64,000 nucleotides of DNA from Podarcis raffonei (Eukaryota > Chordata > Lepidosauria > Squamata > Lacertidae): NCBI RefSeq assembly GCF_027172205.1, contig NC_070607.1, positions 38,524,069 to 38,588,068 on the forward strand, written 5' to 3'. The position numbers were made by a program, and so were the translations under genes. This document shows positions 1 through 12,559 of the stretch, one piece after another (position 1 is the stretch's first letter; every line of letters begins with the position of its first letter). The notes under the pieces are model-generated. The model ran no database searches. It was not told where the DNA came from and saw nothing but the letters and a program-made list of their open reading frames with translations.

Positions 1-374
1 ACATAATTAGAGCTGGGATCCCTTTGTCAATTGTTTTAACAAATCACATTTATTTGATCACTTTCCACCATCATGTCATAAGCCACAGACAAAGCCCGAC
101 TGTCTGGTGAAACTAGAATAATTTGACTTTTATACAAATGCTTTAATTCTCTGTAGGCCGAGTTATGCCAATAGATAATGTAGCCCAAAGCACTGCCAAA
201 GACACAAAGCAGAGCAGAAGGAAGGGGAATTTTCTTCCCTCTCATGTTTCCTTTAGCTTCAACAATTTTCCAAGTGTGTAAATAATGCAATAAATAGTAA
301 GGCAGAAGCCTTTAGGCAAAGATGGCCAAGCAAGGTTCTTTGCACCTTTAGTAGCTATACAAGAGGAGAAACCT

Positions 375-407
375 GCAGGTGTTGCTTGCAGGTCAAGCAA
401 CACCTGC
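375..407. repeat. Perfect hairpin, 14-bp stem and 5-base loop
   Basis: GCAGGTGTTGCTTG (375-388) and CAAGCAACACCTGC (394-407) are exact reverse complements around CAGGT. It lies in CACHD1 intron 1. It is not part of a recognised tRNA or SINE. Confidence 0.9.
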
Positions 408-483
408 TAAAATTCCCTCTTCTGCACAACTATTAATACGTACAGGAATCCTATATTTTCTATCTGGTCGTCCTACTTTAGAC

Positions 484-623
484 TAGGGTAGCCAATGTAG
501 CATCATCTCCCAGATGCTGCTCAACTCCAACTCCTTTCAATCCAAGCCAGCATGGCCAACTGTCAAATATGATGGAAGTTGTATTCCTGCAACATCTGGA
601 GGGCAGCACATTGGCTACTCCTG
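484..623. mobile_element. hAT-like MITE with near-perfect 8-bp target duplication
   Basis: The ends TAGGGTAGCCAATGT and ACATTGGCTACTCCTG are inverted, and AACATCTGGAGGGC occurs near the right end. Flanks CTTTAGAC (476-483) and CTTTAGCC (624-631) are an 8-bp direct repeat with one mismatch, as for hAT transposons. Confidence 0.65.
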
Positions 624-2820
624 CTTTAGCCTGAAGTACAATTAATTTGTGGTGTTCCTTGCGGTCAGACACATTCACTTTTATATAAGCAGTTCTGTGT
701 TAAAACAATCTTGGGAATTTTTCTACTCGACAAAACAGCAGCTTTTCATATGCTAAACCTTCAGCTAGCACAATGCCTCATCCAATTACTAAGTACTCCC
801 AATTTTGAAGTGATCCACTGACCCCTGCATATTTTAAGCCTGTTTTTGCTTCATTAAATACAAAACATGAGGATGTTTCGTGCTATGCAGAGCCAAGAAA
901 CCTCTTTGACCTTCCCCTCTCAGATCAGGGGTATGCAACACTAGAAACCTATCAAGAGCTGGGGTGATGATGATACACTTACTTTTCCTATTTTAATTAT
1001 ATGGTGTTTAGTGGCCAAAGTACAACATCACTGTGGGCTGAATCAGAATTTCCCCTCTGCAGCTTTCCCAGGTGCCCACACATCAATTAAAGTCCAGAGG
1101 GAGATATCCAGAGACGTCTCCCCCCATGGGCTTTTTCAGATCAGGAAGTGCAGGCAGCCTACAGATTTGTTTATTGAAAGGAAAACCAAACACAACTGTC
1201 TTTGGCCACTTCCCAATAACAAGGAAAACTCAAAACCTACATAAATTCTAATGTGTCCTAAGAATAAGAAAATTTTAAAACCTATTTCACAAACTTTTTT
1301 TGTAAAATTGGGAGGGCAGATTTCAGCACAGTACTAATTATAATACACTAACATGATAAATGTTTTGACATTTTGTAACTTACACTTGTTATGGGTGACG
1401 GACAAAGACACATATCTCCAAATACTAAGGTACAGTGGATACATGATGGGGAATGAACAGAATTATCTTAGGAACAACTTGGATAATGCACAGAGAATGC
1501 ATGTAATTGTCTCCTAATTCCCCCCTCCCCAACCCCAAGATTTCCACTGTGATTTAGGAACGGTCTCCTTTGGTTCTTTTCCACTCAATAATGGAGGAAA
1601 ACAGTTACTTTTCCATCCATCCAATTGGGGGTGTGTGGATTTTAAGCAGAACAATTAACATAACATAAAGAGAAGGCCTTCCTAACACAGTTTTCTATCA
1701 AGCTGGAAGCCTCCCACACCTGATTTTCATAACAATGTGCTTTTTCATTTTATAAAAGCATCTTCCATGTAACACCTAGTTTGCATCTTACGACAAGGTC
1801 ACATACATGCACATTACTCTATTAGCGATTAATCATCATCAACAGTACTTTTATATCCTCCAATACCAAATTCAAACACAATTATTATATTGTGAACTGC
1901 CCTGTGATCTTTGGTATAGAAATTTAATAAATAATAATGACAATTCACACTTTTTGGCTGAGTCTCTTGTATGTAAAATAAGTATTTAGTGTTCAAGTGA
2001 CGTATACTGTACACATGCATGAACTAGCTTCTCCTTCTTCAAAGAATTCACAAATAGGAATGGCTAACAGTCTTATCCTATGCGTATTTACTCAAAAGGC
2101 AGTTTCACTGAGCTCAATGGGTTTCACTTCCAGCTAAAAGTACTTAAGGTTTCATTCCAATTCTGGTAAGGTTATTTCACTGGTCTATCAGGAAACAAAT
2201 CCCCCAATAATGATATTGCTAGTCACTTCATATTTATTCCAATTTCCCAGACACAAGCAAACAGTTCAGAACCAGCCTACCAGTACAGCCTGACAAAAAG
2301 TATAGCAAGATACAAAGATACCTTACAATTGTGGCCAAATTCCTATATACCAGGTATACCATTGAGGCCTTAGGATGTTACCTTACACATATTTTTTATT
2401 CAGAGTATACCCATTGAAATGAATTGAAAAATCATATCAATTTCAACAGGTCTACTCTGAGTATGACTAACACTGGATGTGACCCTAGGTATAATGTATT
2501 ACCTTTTTCTGAGTCATAGCATTTCTCATTTATAAACCACAACACAACTTTTAGAGACTAGGTTAAGGAAAGTATAACTAGCTTTCAGTAAAATACTAAA
2601 AAAACCACTACTGATTAAACGTCTATATATTCTAGATTATTTATTCCAGCGAGTACCAGAATATGACCAAATGGTCAAAATGAAGGGTCCTTTAGACATT
2701 TTGTGTAATATTTGTAACCATGCAAATTCAGACCACACATTTGTTGGTTGGTTAACTTTTTTGATCAAAGACGAAACACATTCTTTGTAAAATGAAAGCC
2801 ATGCCATTCCATTAGCAGTA

Positions 2821-2856
2821 CAGTGGTACCTCGGGTTACATACGCTTCAGGTTATA
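2821..2856 (+). mobile_element. Pogo/Tigger-like MITE, end fragment
   Basis: The terminal sequence CAGTGGTACCTCGGGTTACA is followed by ACGCTTCAGGTTA, after which similarity to the other copies stops. This is a truncated member of the MITE family described at 20087-20329. Confidence 0.75.
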
Positions 2857-5800
2857 CTAAATGCAAATCAACACATCTATCTATATTAAAAGCCCTAAAT
2901 CCACATTTCAGTTACAAGTAATTCTGTGTGCCATACAAAATGAAAAACAATCCTGATGTTTAGATCAATGCATTCCTGCTACTAACCTCACTCACTGCGC
3001 AACAGATGTGTGTTTTTCCCCACAACTATACATAGGTGCATGTCTCCATATCAAACATGCTTTGGGATGAATTTGTTACATTTATATAAGAACTTCAAGC
3101 ATTTCACATTAAGGGATATTAGAACTGTAAGAATAAAACACAGAAGACGGAAACATATCAGCAGTAAATGAAAATCCAGGAACAGGAGCAAAAGAATGCT
3201 GTAGGAAATTCAGAAACACCTAACAAAAGTTCTGAATCTTATCATGCTCTCTACTGCACACAACCACCCACTACAGGGTCTTCTGAGGCCGATTGTCACA
3301 TTGGTTACCCTTGGTTACCCTTCTCACCTTTCCTGCAGCTTCTTCAAGATTTAGAGGTTTCCTTCATCCCTTCTCCCTTTGTGGGGACCATTTCTGTAGG
3401 CGATGGGGGACTGAGGCTGGTTGCTTCTTCACACAGCCTTCATGGGCAATCTTAACTAATTCCCATAGATTCAAATATACTCAAGTCAATCTCTGACAAA
3501 CGTTTTTGATACGTCATCTCACTGCCACCCCACTCACAGGGAACAGAAATACTGTTTTCCCTTCCAAATCAACTGAAATACAGATAGCCCCTTCCATTAT
3601 CTCATCATTAGGTTTCACAAACCTGGGAGTGGCTACCCGCTTTCTTATTTTCACATTGCTCTGGTTGGTGTCACCTCTTTATACAGTCCTGTTACTCCAA
3701 ACATAATGATGTGAACTATTCAAAGCCCAGAATCACCTATTCAACTTCTCCAACCCCTTCTCTCTCCTTAATTTAATTGTCAGGGAGAACATTTCACTCT
3801 CCTTCAGTTCTTCTGATCAATCATTTAAGGCATTTGAAATCAAATTCTACCACCTTACAATCACAACTTGCAGTCTCGCCCTGATTTATTCTCTCTTCTC
3901 TGGGCTTTGTCCTTGTCATTCCCCATATCTCCTTTAGTTGGTCTCTGATTTTTTAGGCCTCCTTCCTGCTGTCTCCACTGCTAGATACCCACTCACAACA
4001 ATTAGGATATGTAAAGGTCCTTCACTGTTCCTCTAGTTTCTTTTTTGACACATTCCCAATTACTATGGACACCTGATGATGTCAACAGGACCATAGAGAG
4101 ATCTTCTGTATTATACCAGATTTACGACTGCAGATATTTGAGACAACAAACACGCTTCAGTATCTACAGCTAAATTATACATAAAAGTCAACAAAATCAC
4201 CACCTTCTGAATTAAGTACCGTATTTTTACACTAACTTCCTTCTGCAGTAAAGTCTCTGCAGAAACCATGGCAAGTTTGAAACAAATGAAAAACAACGAA
4301 CTCTTTTTTTTTTACCACTCTCTTTTTTACCAATCTCTGGCTTTACTGTCTTGATGGCATCTAGCTTCACCCGTCCCAGTAAACAGTAAGACAATATATT
4401 TAGTATGGGCATCAAACATTTCTTCTGGAAGCCAATAAACCTTTAAAAGCCACAATTCTTAGTGACAGATACTTAATCGCCCAACAAGCTAAAGAATTAA
4501 CATGACAAATAATGCATGCAAATGCATTTTTTACATGCCCTGATGTAAAAAAGAAAGAAAAGACCACTTTGCACAAACATAATTATACATAGGCATGTAC
4601 CAGTAAGGGGGAAGTTCGTAAAATGAGAGCATCTCTTTTAATGGTATAGTAGCATTTTCCTTTAACAGTATTCCCAGAGTCTACAGATTACACACAGGGA
4701 GAGAAATGTGCCATCGGCTCTTGTGGGAGAAGGGAAGTGACTTCTAAATTCTCCGTAGTTCAGTATATCAATAATTTACTACTATCTACCTTGTTAAGCA
4801 TAGTCATTTTTAATGTGCTGTTTCTTACAATAAACGAGGGGGAAAGAAACTCTAACAAAAGCCCAAGAGCCCTAGGAGGGAGCCGAAACAATAATATTTC
4901 AAAAGATAGTAGAAAGGAGCCAGTTTGAAGAAGATAAAGGGCCATTTGGGCACAGACCCCTGCTGCTTCCATGAAGCGTCTCCTTTTCAATCTGGGAGGC
5001 TTTAAAACTGCCTTTGCCACTGACCCTACCTCGCATTTGCAGTGTGTTTGGGGATCCAATTTCACCTTTTGTCAGGGGAGGCTGCAGTTGGTTGCTGTAA
5101 CACAGCTATTAGCCTCCTTTACAGAAAGCACAATAGTCAAACTGTCATTAATATGCAACCACAAAGGCAGAGATAGACTATAATTGCTAATCATCTCGCT
5201 CTTTCTGAACTGGGGCAAATTACCCAGTGCCAGGAAATGCGTTTCAGGAGTTAAAATACTAAAAATTTGTTAAACTGCTTTTTGTGTTTTGTTTTTCGCA
5301 AAAAAAGAGAAAACTACACCAATCCTCTCAGCATTTCCATTTATATTTCTGATACATTTCTAGTATTTTTCTCCTACCTAGCTGTTGGGTTGAAAATTGG
5401 GGGTGGGGAGGAAATTCTAAAATGTTAAATAAAAATATTTCAACGGAGGAGCTCTCTCTTCCTCTACCCAGCAAAATTATTGAGCAGTTTGGCAACTTTA
5501 AGAGAAAATGTTAATGATAGCTTTAGGATACACTCTTATCCTAATTTACTTGGGAATAAGGCCCCCTGAACTCAATGAAACTTAATTCCAAGAAAACATG
5601 CATAGGATCATCGTCCTGCTAATGCATTTTCTTTTTAAAAAGAACTCCGCCACACACAAAAAGATCCAGGAGAAAGCAGTGCTAGTCAACAATCAAATCT
5701 CATTTTACTTGCTTCCAAGTAGTCTGGCTTTAGCTACTAATTACGACCCTAGCGTTAAGTGGCTGGAAGCATTCAAGCTTCTCAAATCTGCCAAAATTGG

Positions 5801-5859
5801 ATTTGTCAAAGATAAGGATTTCCATAGCTACCTCAAAAATGAAGCAGGTCTTTGGAGCA

Positions 5860-5867
5860 ACACACAC

Positions 5868-5905
<38 letters not shown>
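5860..5905. repeat. CA microsatellite
   Basis: A CA dinucleotide run of about 22 units with one CAACAC interruption lies in CACHD1 intron 1. Histidine/threonine and valine/cysteine frames across it are artefacts. Confidence 0.97.
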
Positions 5906-5909
<4 letters not shown>

Positions 5910-6261
5910 GCAGAAAACCCAGTTCCAAGCCTCCTCCTTCAAGTATCTCTGCCCAGGGGGGCAACAGCCTGAAACCAGCGGATCATGTTTCAACATTCAT
6001 CGATGCTCTTATATGAAAGGATTCAGCAGCCTGCTCTGATCAAAAGTCTGCAAACGGTGAGAAAACACAGGCTCTTTCTGCCTAACCCGCCCCCCGCCCC
6101 AACAACAACGGTGAGAGCCAGCGTGGTGCTCCACATCGGAGATCTAGCGAGGGACGCCACTAAGCGGGTAAAAACTCCAGTTCCCTGCAAGTTGAGGGGA
6201 GGGGTGCCACTTTCAAGCAAAATTTTAAGCAACAAAAAGGCAGAGGAGATAAACAAGCAGC

Positions 6262-6511
6262 AGCCCACTGGTGGGGGGTTGGGGGAGAGAGAGGAGAAGG
6301 GAGAAAAGGTAGAAGACAGGATTTGAAAAGAGAGCGGGGGGGGGTTGGAATGGGAGAAAAAAGAAAAGTGGGAGAAAAACAGGAAGGAAAGGATGAAGGG
6401 AAAGGGAAGAAAGAAAACCAGGAAGAAGTAAGCGAAGCTGAGAGAGAAAGGAGGAGGGAAAGAATTCAGGGGAAAGAATGGGAAAGAGCGCCGGGGAGAA
6501 GGGAAGCTTAC
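6262..6511. repeat. Polypurine tract beside the CACHD1 exon 1 donor
   Basis: About 250 bases are nearly all A and G on the plus strand, with runs such as GGGGGGTTGGGGGAGAGAG and AAAAAAGAAAAGTGGGAG. On the CACHD1 sense strand this is a C/T tract starting right after the exon 1 donor. Such tracts can form triplex (H-DNA) or R-loop structures and occur near CpG-island promoters. No function can be shown from sequence alone. Confidence 0.7.
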
Positions 6512-6754
6512 CTGCATGGTGACAACCCCCAGCTCCTCCGTGGCCAGTTTCCTCATCTGAGTGGCTAAAACTTGCGCCTCGTCCAAAATGGAAAACTCCG
6601 AATCGGCGGCGCTAAGCCTCCAGAAAAGCGCCATGTAGACAACCCAGAGGGGCCGCTGGCCAACGCTGCCCCTTCGCAAGGGGGGAGCCGTGCCGCCGGA
6701 GGAGCGGCGAGCCGGCCGGGCGGCCTCTTCCAGCTCTGCCGGCCTGCTCGCCAT
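6512..6754 (-). CDS. CACHD1: CACHD1 first coding exon (81 codons)
   Basis: This exon starts at the ATG complementary to 6752-6754 and ends at a canonical donor (ATGCAG|GTAAGC), leaving the frame in phase 0. The product starts MASRPAELEEAARPAR, contains a short hydrophobic stretch (PLWVVYMALFW, about residues 35-45) that fits a signal peptide, and ends with FSILDEAQVLATQMRKLA..EELGVVTMQ, split here for length. That last part matches the N-terminus of vertebrate CACHD1 as I remember it (FSILDEAQVLASQMRRLAAEELGVVTMQ). CACHD1 is a type I membrane protein with VWA and Cache domains, related to the alpha2delta subunits, that modulates voltage-gated calcium channels. The N-terminus is longer than the human one by an arginine/glycine-rich insert at about residues 17-33. 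The frame stays open into the intron, but the donor and homology end it here. Exon 2 lies left of the window or was not recognised. UBE2U lies upstream on the same strand, as in mammals. Confidence 0.95.
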
Positions 6755-7290
6755 GATGCGGGGGGCGACTTCTGGAGCGCCCTGCTGGGGACGGTGGCCA
6801 CCGCCGTGCGTAAAGCGCGGCGCTCAAACTTTCCCGAGCGCCTCCCAAACTTCGGTGTGGGATTGCAGGCGGCGGAGGAGGAGGGCGCTACGCCTCGGGG
6901 CTCCGGGGAGAAGCGGCCGACGCCTCCATGCAGGGGCCGCCGAGCGCACGAGCCCTCCGCGGACCTCTTTGCAGCCGGAATGGGTCGGCCGAGCAGAGCC
7001 GCGCGTCCGATTACTCCCTGAGACGGGCAGCCAGTGCCTTGGCTCGCCTGCGCTCCAGCTCCGGGGACACTGGGAGCTCTGCCTCGGCTGCCGACTGAAA
7101 ACAGCGGCGGCTGAGGAGAGCGGCAAACTGCGGAACAGAGAGAGGAGCAGGAGCGGCAGGGCCGGGATTGGAGTCACCGAGGGGGAAAGGGAGGTGTCTG
7201 GTGCCACCAAGCTGCGCGCAGGCTCTTGTGCACAACAATGTGTGGATTGGAATCGAGAGTCCGGGAAAGCCTCGCGCGCTCCCCGCTGAC
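6530..7290 (-). promoter_or_regulatory. CACHD1: CpG island covering CACHD1 exon 1 and 5' UTR/promoter
   Basis: This stretch is much richer in G+C and CpG than its AT-rich surroundings, and it covers the CACHD1 start codon and about 500 bp upstream. CG-rich runs such as GGCGGCGGAGG and GCCGCCGGAGGAGCGGCG are visible. No TATA box was seen at a plausible spacing, so it looks like a dispersed CpG-island promoter. Long open frames on both strands here (for example 6690-7289 on the plus strand) are products of high GC content and resemble no known protein. The transcription start was not determined. Confidence 0.8.
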
Positions 7291-10200
7291 TGCTCCCCGC
7301 CCTCTAAGACATTCAGAAACTTTCCAGCAAACACATCCAATCCACATCATCACCAGTGCAGTTTGTGGAAAGCCGGGTCCTCTCAAAGCTTTTCCAGAAT
7401 CGAAGCGTTCACCTGTTGGGCTGCGAGAATCTGCAGAACATATCACAGCCCACTGTTCAGAAACTATTGAAAAGTGGGGAGGGAGAACCACCTTTGTTTA
7501 CTAGCGAACGTAGGATATCATTTTGGATCCTTTGCACCAAACAAAGCTTATGCCAAAAATAAACAAGTTCATCTTTAAAGGATCACCCCATCATTTTTGG
7601 GAAATCACGGAGGCGGGCTGGTGGTGGTGGGGAGGGCAGAACCTCAGTTTATTGAGTACTTTCAATGCTTTTTAATAATATTTGTCGATCCCCTGCCCCC
7701 CCTTGCACCCCATTGTTATTAAATCTTTCGCAGCACTCTTTGTGCCAGACTTCCTTCTAGGACCTTTTCCCTAACAACAGGATACAAAAAATGGTGTTGC
7801 CTGTTCCTGCTTTAGCTGGGCTTCAATATATATATATAGCCTGGAGCTATACGCATAATAAATTTATCTTTGTTTAAAACTATCACTGTTTTTTCTTCCA
7901 TAAAAAATAACTGCCCTGTATATTAAACCTGGAAACTGCACTGGGATGTTTAATATTCTGTAAGCATATTTCATTTTTGAAAGGTGAACATTTTCAAATG
8001 CTCCACGCATTTTCACAAGAGGTGGCCTACTCTTGAGAAAACATTTACAAAGCACCAGGAAAAAAAATACAGGCGTGCATGTAAAAGTCTAACTGATTTA
8101 GCAACAAACAGTGACAGCTTCTGTCTTGGGATGTGCAACTTAAAAGAGAGAGAATGTGATAGGCCAAAACCTCGGTGGGGGGGGGGACACACCTCTTAGA
8201 CATCCAAGTGGTAAAATAGTCTCCTGGGATGTCAGAAAATAATTTGCAATAATGTAGAGCAGCCTCTTTAACCCTTCAGATGTACAGTATCTACTCACTG
8301 GAGTAAATGCTGGCAGTAATAAATTACCCCACCCTACACCCCAAGCTAGTGTTTTTATAACCAAGTTTGGCAGCCATTGCCCAGCAATAAAATAAATAAA
8401 TAAAACAGGTTCCCAGTAGCTCTTTCTGAATGTAGCACATTGAGTAAATAGTATTATTTACTCATCATAATTATTGTGTTGCTTTTTTTCATTGACCTTA
8501 AGAAACTCTCTGTGATTGTTTTGCGCAACCCTCCTGAAAGTTAGTTCAGCAGGACCACAGTTCTTAATTTTGTTTCACATTTTATATATAATATTTGGGT
8601 TATAATAAGCGCCTCCCTTACCAACCTTTAAGTTTATATTTGGGACTCATTTCAGCTTTCAAGCTACTTATGAGAGTTCACTGAAAGCCATCCTTAACTC
8701 CCCCACCCCACCCCTGGGTACTATGAGACTATAATCACAACAAAGTTCATCTGGATTTGGGCCAATGCTTATAACATAGGGATGGGCATGGTGATGAGAG
8801 GACACTTGCCTGTAGCTGTTCATTTGAGAACATTCCTTCAATGAAGAAATGTTTTGCTATAATTTATTTCTATTGCAAACCACAATGTTACATAATTTCT
8901 AAGTATATGGAACTTAGGGTTGCCACTCATCCCTAGAATGAGATCATCCCTTTTTTGGGACAAAAGTGCCCCTTGTTCCATTTGGACTTCAAATGGGACA
9001 CCTCCTTCCCATTTTTGTGCTCCTCCTCCTCCAAACTGCAGGCAGTGGGTGGGTCCAGTGGGAGGAGAAGAGCAAGAACATGAGTGGGAGTTTGAGAGAG
9101 CACATTTTTTCTGCAGGCAGAGAGTGGGTCTAGGAGAGCAAGAGAGGACGTCTGCATTGCATGGGTCTGTTACAGTGGAGTCTTGGGTTTGCGTGGACAG
9201 GGGTGTTGTGGCGGATGGGTCACAGGGTGAGAGACGGGGTTTGCAGGAGCCTGTTCCATCCAGTGAAAGGTGGGGGAGGAAATAGTTTTTGCTGTGGCAG
9301 AGGGGAGGAGAGGGTCAAAGAGCAAGAGAGAGGGGATTTGCACTTTGCATGGGCTACTATCTCCATCTTATCCGCATTCTGAGTAAACATGCGGAAGTCT
9401 ACCTTACATTCACCTGAATGCCACTCCTTACTAAAAACCAACTAATTGATAAACTTAGATCGAATTGTCTGATACCAGGAGCAGTTTTAGCTGTTTAACA
9501 CATTCCCTCTCTACTAAGTACCCCTACACCTTTGTTTAATACATTCCCTCCCTGCTAAGCTCCCCTTTACCAAAGTCCCCTGAAGTGCATTCTAAGTTCC
9601 TGTAGTCATAGGCATAGATTTGTGAGATCTGTGTTTCCTTATTAAGCCATAGTTGTGAAGAGTTAGCTGGAATCCTATCCTCTGTTGGATAGAGCTCAGA
9701 GTCCCCTTAGGGGTTCTCCATTAATTTAATAAGAATGTTTTCACTTGCACCACCTTTTCTTTTTTGCATAATGCTGTGCCTTCACCAGCACAAACATGTC
9801 ACCATGCCAACATAGATTCACAGGGCCAGTATACGGTATATTCTGCCTCTACTGTACAGGGGGATTTAGGAGTGATCCTATCCTCAGCCAGCAGGTGTAA
9901 CTCAGGATTGAGCAGTAAGCAGTTTTGTGCCAGGAAAAATTGAAACCTTATTCCTTCTCTTCAAGATAGAATTGCCATTCCATGAGATCCAGACCAGACC
10001 CTGCTTAGAACATACTTCTTCTAAAAATAGGGGATATCTTATATCTGCATTAAAGGTACAGTGATATTTCATTAACAATTAACACAGTTGCATATGGCAT
10101 CCCCTATCCCCCCAACTCCCTTTGGTTAATTCTTTCAATTAGCAGTTCAGTTGATTGTTGCCAGATAATTAAAATGGCAATTCATTGATTATTACCACAG

Positions 10201-11124
10201 AATTAAAATTACAATTATATATGTATTTCAACAGACTTCTAAATTGCATAATATGGGCTCTTTTAGACTTAATTAAAACAACAAAGAGTTGCAAATGTGG
10301 ATAGATAAATTCCCAGCTGGTTTTCTTTCCCTTCTCCCACAAATAGGATTAGAATACTTATCACTCACTCTCCAGTTCAGATTTTTATCACAGATTTTTA
10401 GTTTTGCTAGCTAATGAGAACATGAACTAATTATCTCCTCCTTAAACATACCTGGCCGTCCCCATTAAAAGTGAATGCAAAGCACAGCTTTCAGATGCCA
10501 TATATAGACACATCTATATATTTAGATAGGCACAGAGGCACAGTTTGCAGATGTCATCCTCATTCACAGCTGCAATGAAAGACAAGGAATGAACCATGTA
10601 AGCTGCAAGGTGGGTCTTTTAAGGCTGCAATCTTCCTCCCATTTATCCAGGAATAAGAACCACTGAGCTAAATGGGATTTCTTTTGAACAGAAATATATA
10701 GGATTGCACTGTGAATATATACTTAGATTCAGTATGCATCAGGTAACACCAGGGTGAAGACAGTTACAGCATATAGAATACTGGGGCTGGATTTAATGTT
10801 TTCCAGTGATACATGTCCAACCATTCTTCAAATCTGCCCTGATTCCCTAATCAGCGGAGGGTATTTTTGGTGATACAGACCAAATAACATCAGGCACAGC
10901 CAGCTTCTACTTTGAACTTGCAAAACCACCCCCACCCCTGGAGTTTAATCATGGAAAGCAATAACACAGTTCAGTTTTGGAGAGATTTTCTTTTCTTTTT
11001 CTTTTCTTTTTTGCAAGTTACAAGCAGACTTTGGCTGCGCCTGTTGCTGATTGGCTCGCTTCCCTAATCCCCAAACAAGTTTTGCTTTAAAAAGAGTTTA
11101 GTTTGCTCCATTCGGTTTCTGATA

Positions 11125-11235
11125 TGCCACATACCCTCCAAGTGTCCTGATTTTCCAGGGACAGTCCCGGAATTACGAAAGCCATCCTGGCTTCTGATTA
11201 GATCCCGGAATGTCCCTGTTTCCCCCGCCAGTGCC
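11125..11235. repeat. Dispersed DNA-transposon-like fragment
   Basis: CCTCCAAGTGTCCTGATTTT, CAGGGACAGTCCCGGAATTA and GATCCCGGAATGTCCCTG form an internally repetitive, partly palindromic segment typical of dispersed reptile repeats. Related-looking remnants lie at 8915-9010 (TTAGGGTTGCCACTCATCCC) and 19930-20080 (AGGGCTGCCATGCGTCTTGA). The family was not identified. Confidence 0.4.
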
Positions 11236-11551
11236 ACTGCTGCCAAGCTCAGGGAGGAGAATGAGCCAGCGCTTGTCCTAAACGGCAACGATGGCGGTAG
11301 CAGTGGCTGCGAGGCAGCATCCTGTTGTCTCTCCATGACCCCTGCTGCCAGCCTCCTCCCTTGGACAGCTCATAGAAGCTGCTGGAGAGCGGGAAAGGAG
11401 GAGGTAAGGTTGCGGCCGCTGCCGCCAAGGCCCAGCCCCAAGTGAGATGCCAGCTCTGAGAGGCAGAAAGAAAGGAGGAATCTCTTTTTTTTAATATTAA
11501 AAACACTTTCTGTGTCTGTGTCTAATCTTGCCCCTTTCTAAGAATCATTTA

Positions 11552-11760
11552 CAGTGGTACCTCAGGTTACAGATGCTTCAGGTTACAGACTCCGCTAACC
11601 CAGAAATAGTACCTCGGGTTAACTTTACCTCAGGATGAGAACAGAAATCGTGTGGCAGTGGGAGACCCCATTAGCTAAAGTGGTACCTCAAGTTAAGAAC
11701 AGTTTCAGGTTAAGAACGGACCTCCAGAACGAATTAAGTTCTTAACCCGAGGTACCACTG
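11552..11760 (+). mobile_element. Pogo/Tigger-like MITE
   Basis: The ends CAGTGGTACCTC and GAGGTACCACTG are inverted and flanked by TA on both sides (11550-11551 and 11761-11762), as for Tc1/mariner/pogo elements. The interior shares CCGCTAACCCAGAAATAGTACC and the AACGGACCTCCAGAACGAATT block, each split from longer matches, with the other copies. No transposase is encoded. Confidence 0.88.
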
Positions 11761-12359
11761 TATTGGTGTGTGTTTTTCTTTTTGTATATCTACCAAAGAA
11801 TAAAATAAAATAAAATTGGGATTAAGGGGTTTCCTCAAGACGGTGGAGGGCATGTGTGCTGTGCCTCACTGGTGGTAGTGGCAGCGGCACTTGTACTTCT
11901 TCTGATAGGAAATGCTCCGCCGAAGGAGGGAACACAAAAATATGGGGGTCGAGGAGGAGTTGGAGGAGTGAGAAATTTCCCTACTTTCATCTGAGGAATG
12001 TTACCGGGTATGTATTCCCATAATGTCTATGGTTATCGAGGATGTGGCCTGAAGCCACCAGCTACTTGAACTCAACAGGTCTACAGGTCAGTACTTGGAG
12101 AGGTGACCTCATAGGAACCACAGGTATGCTACTCTGAGTTCACTGATCACGCAAAGCTGGGAAATGAACACAAGGACATAAAAATGTGTGGGAGGCTTTT
12201 TTTATTGCCAGGATCTCAAAATCCCCCATCTTGGCTTCAAGGTTGCTGGCGTCAACACAGAAACACCTATACGTTGTGCCACTCTCTAACGCCCTTTTCA
12301 TGCCCTCTTTGTGAATACTTCTCTGTTAATGGGAGCAGCTTCTATGCCAAATATGGGGA

Positions 12360-12480
12360 GGGGGTACTGTTTTTGTTTATTACTATGGAATGTATTGTTG
12401 TGTTTTTATACTGTAAACTGCCCTGTGATTCTTGGATGAAGGGTGGTATAGAAATGCTAATAATAAGCTGTTCATCAGCA
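12360..12480 (+). mobile_element. LINE 3' tail, old copy
   Basis: ACTGTAAACTGCCCTGTGAT is followed by GGGTGGTATAGAAATGCTAATAA, split here. This resembles the GTAARCCGCCCTGAG...GGCGGTATAAAT consensus of reptile LINE ends. A similar relic lies at about 1840-1935. Confidence 0.5.
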
Positions 12481-12559
12481 ATATCTACTATACCATAAAT
12501 GTGAGATGGTTTTTGAGTGTAACCATAGAAGTCAAAAGGAACAGCTACCAGCCTTGATG

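Larger units (their letters stand above)
1..6511 (-). other. CACHD1: CACHD1 intron 1, 5' part
   Basis: No sequence here matches the expected second exon of CACHD1 (which would begin RIFNSFVYTEK), so the whole stretch is read as the start of a long first intron. It holds a hAT-like MITE (484-623), a short hairpin (375-407), LINE-tail-like sequence near 1840-1935, a MITE fragment (2821-2856), a CA microsatellite and a purine tract next to the donor. Several short segments near 2060-2160, 2340-2500 and 5520-5600 share a CCATTGAA/TTCAATGG-centred motif with other sites in the window. Nothing else coding was recognised. Confidence 0.75.

Noticed and set aside
5730-6039. Frames with His-Thr or Val-Cys runs
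   Set aside because: These are translations of the CA microsatellite.
6023-6511. Extension of the CACHD1 frame beyond exon 1
   Set aside because: The frame runs on through a polypyrimidine tract and gives a phenylalanine/proline-rich product. The strong GTAAGC donor and homology place the exon end at 6512.
6690-7289. 199-codon open frame on the plus strand in the CpG island
   Set aside because: High GC content removes stop codons. The product is arginine/serine-rich low complexity with no recognisable domain, and overlapping frames on the other strand are equally open.
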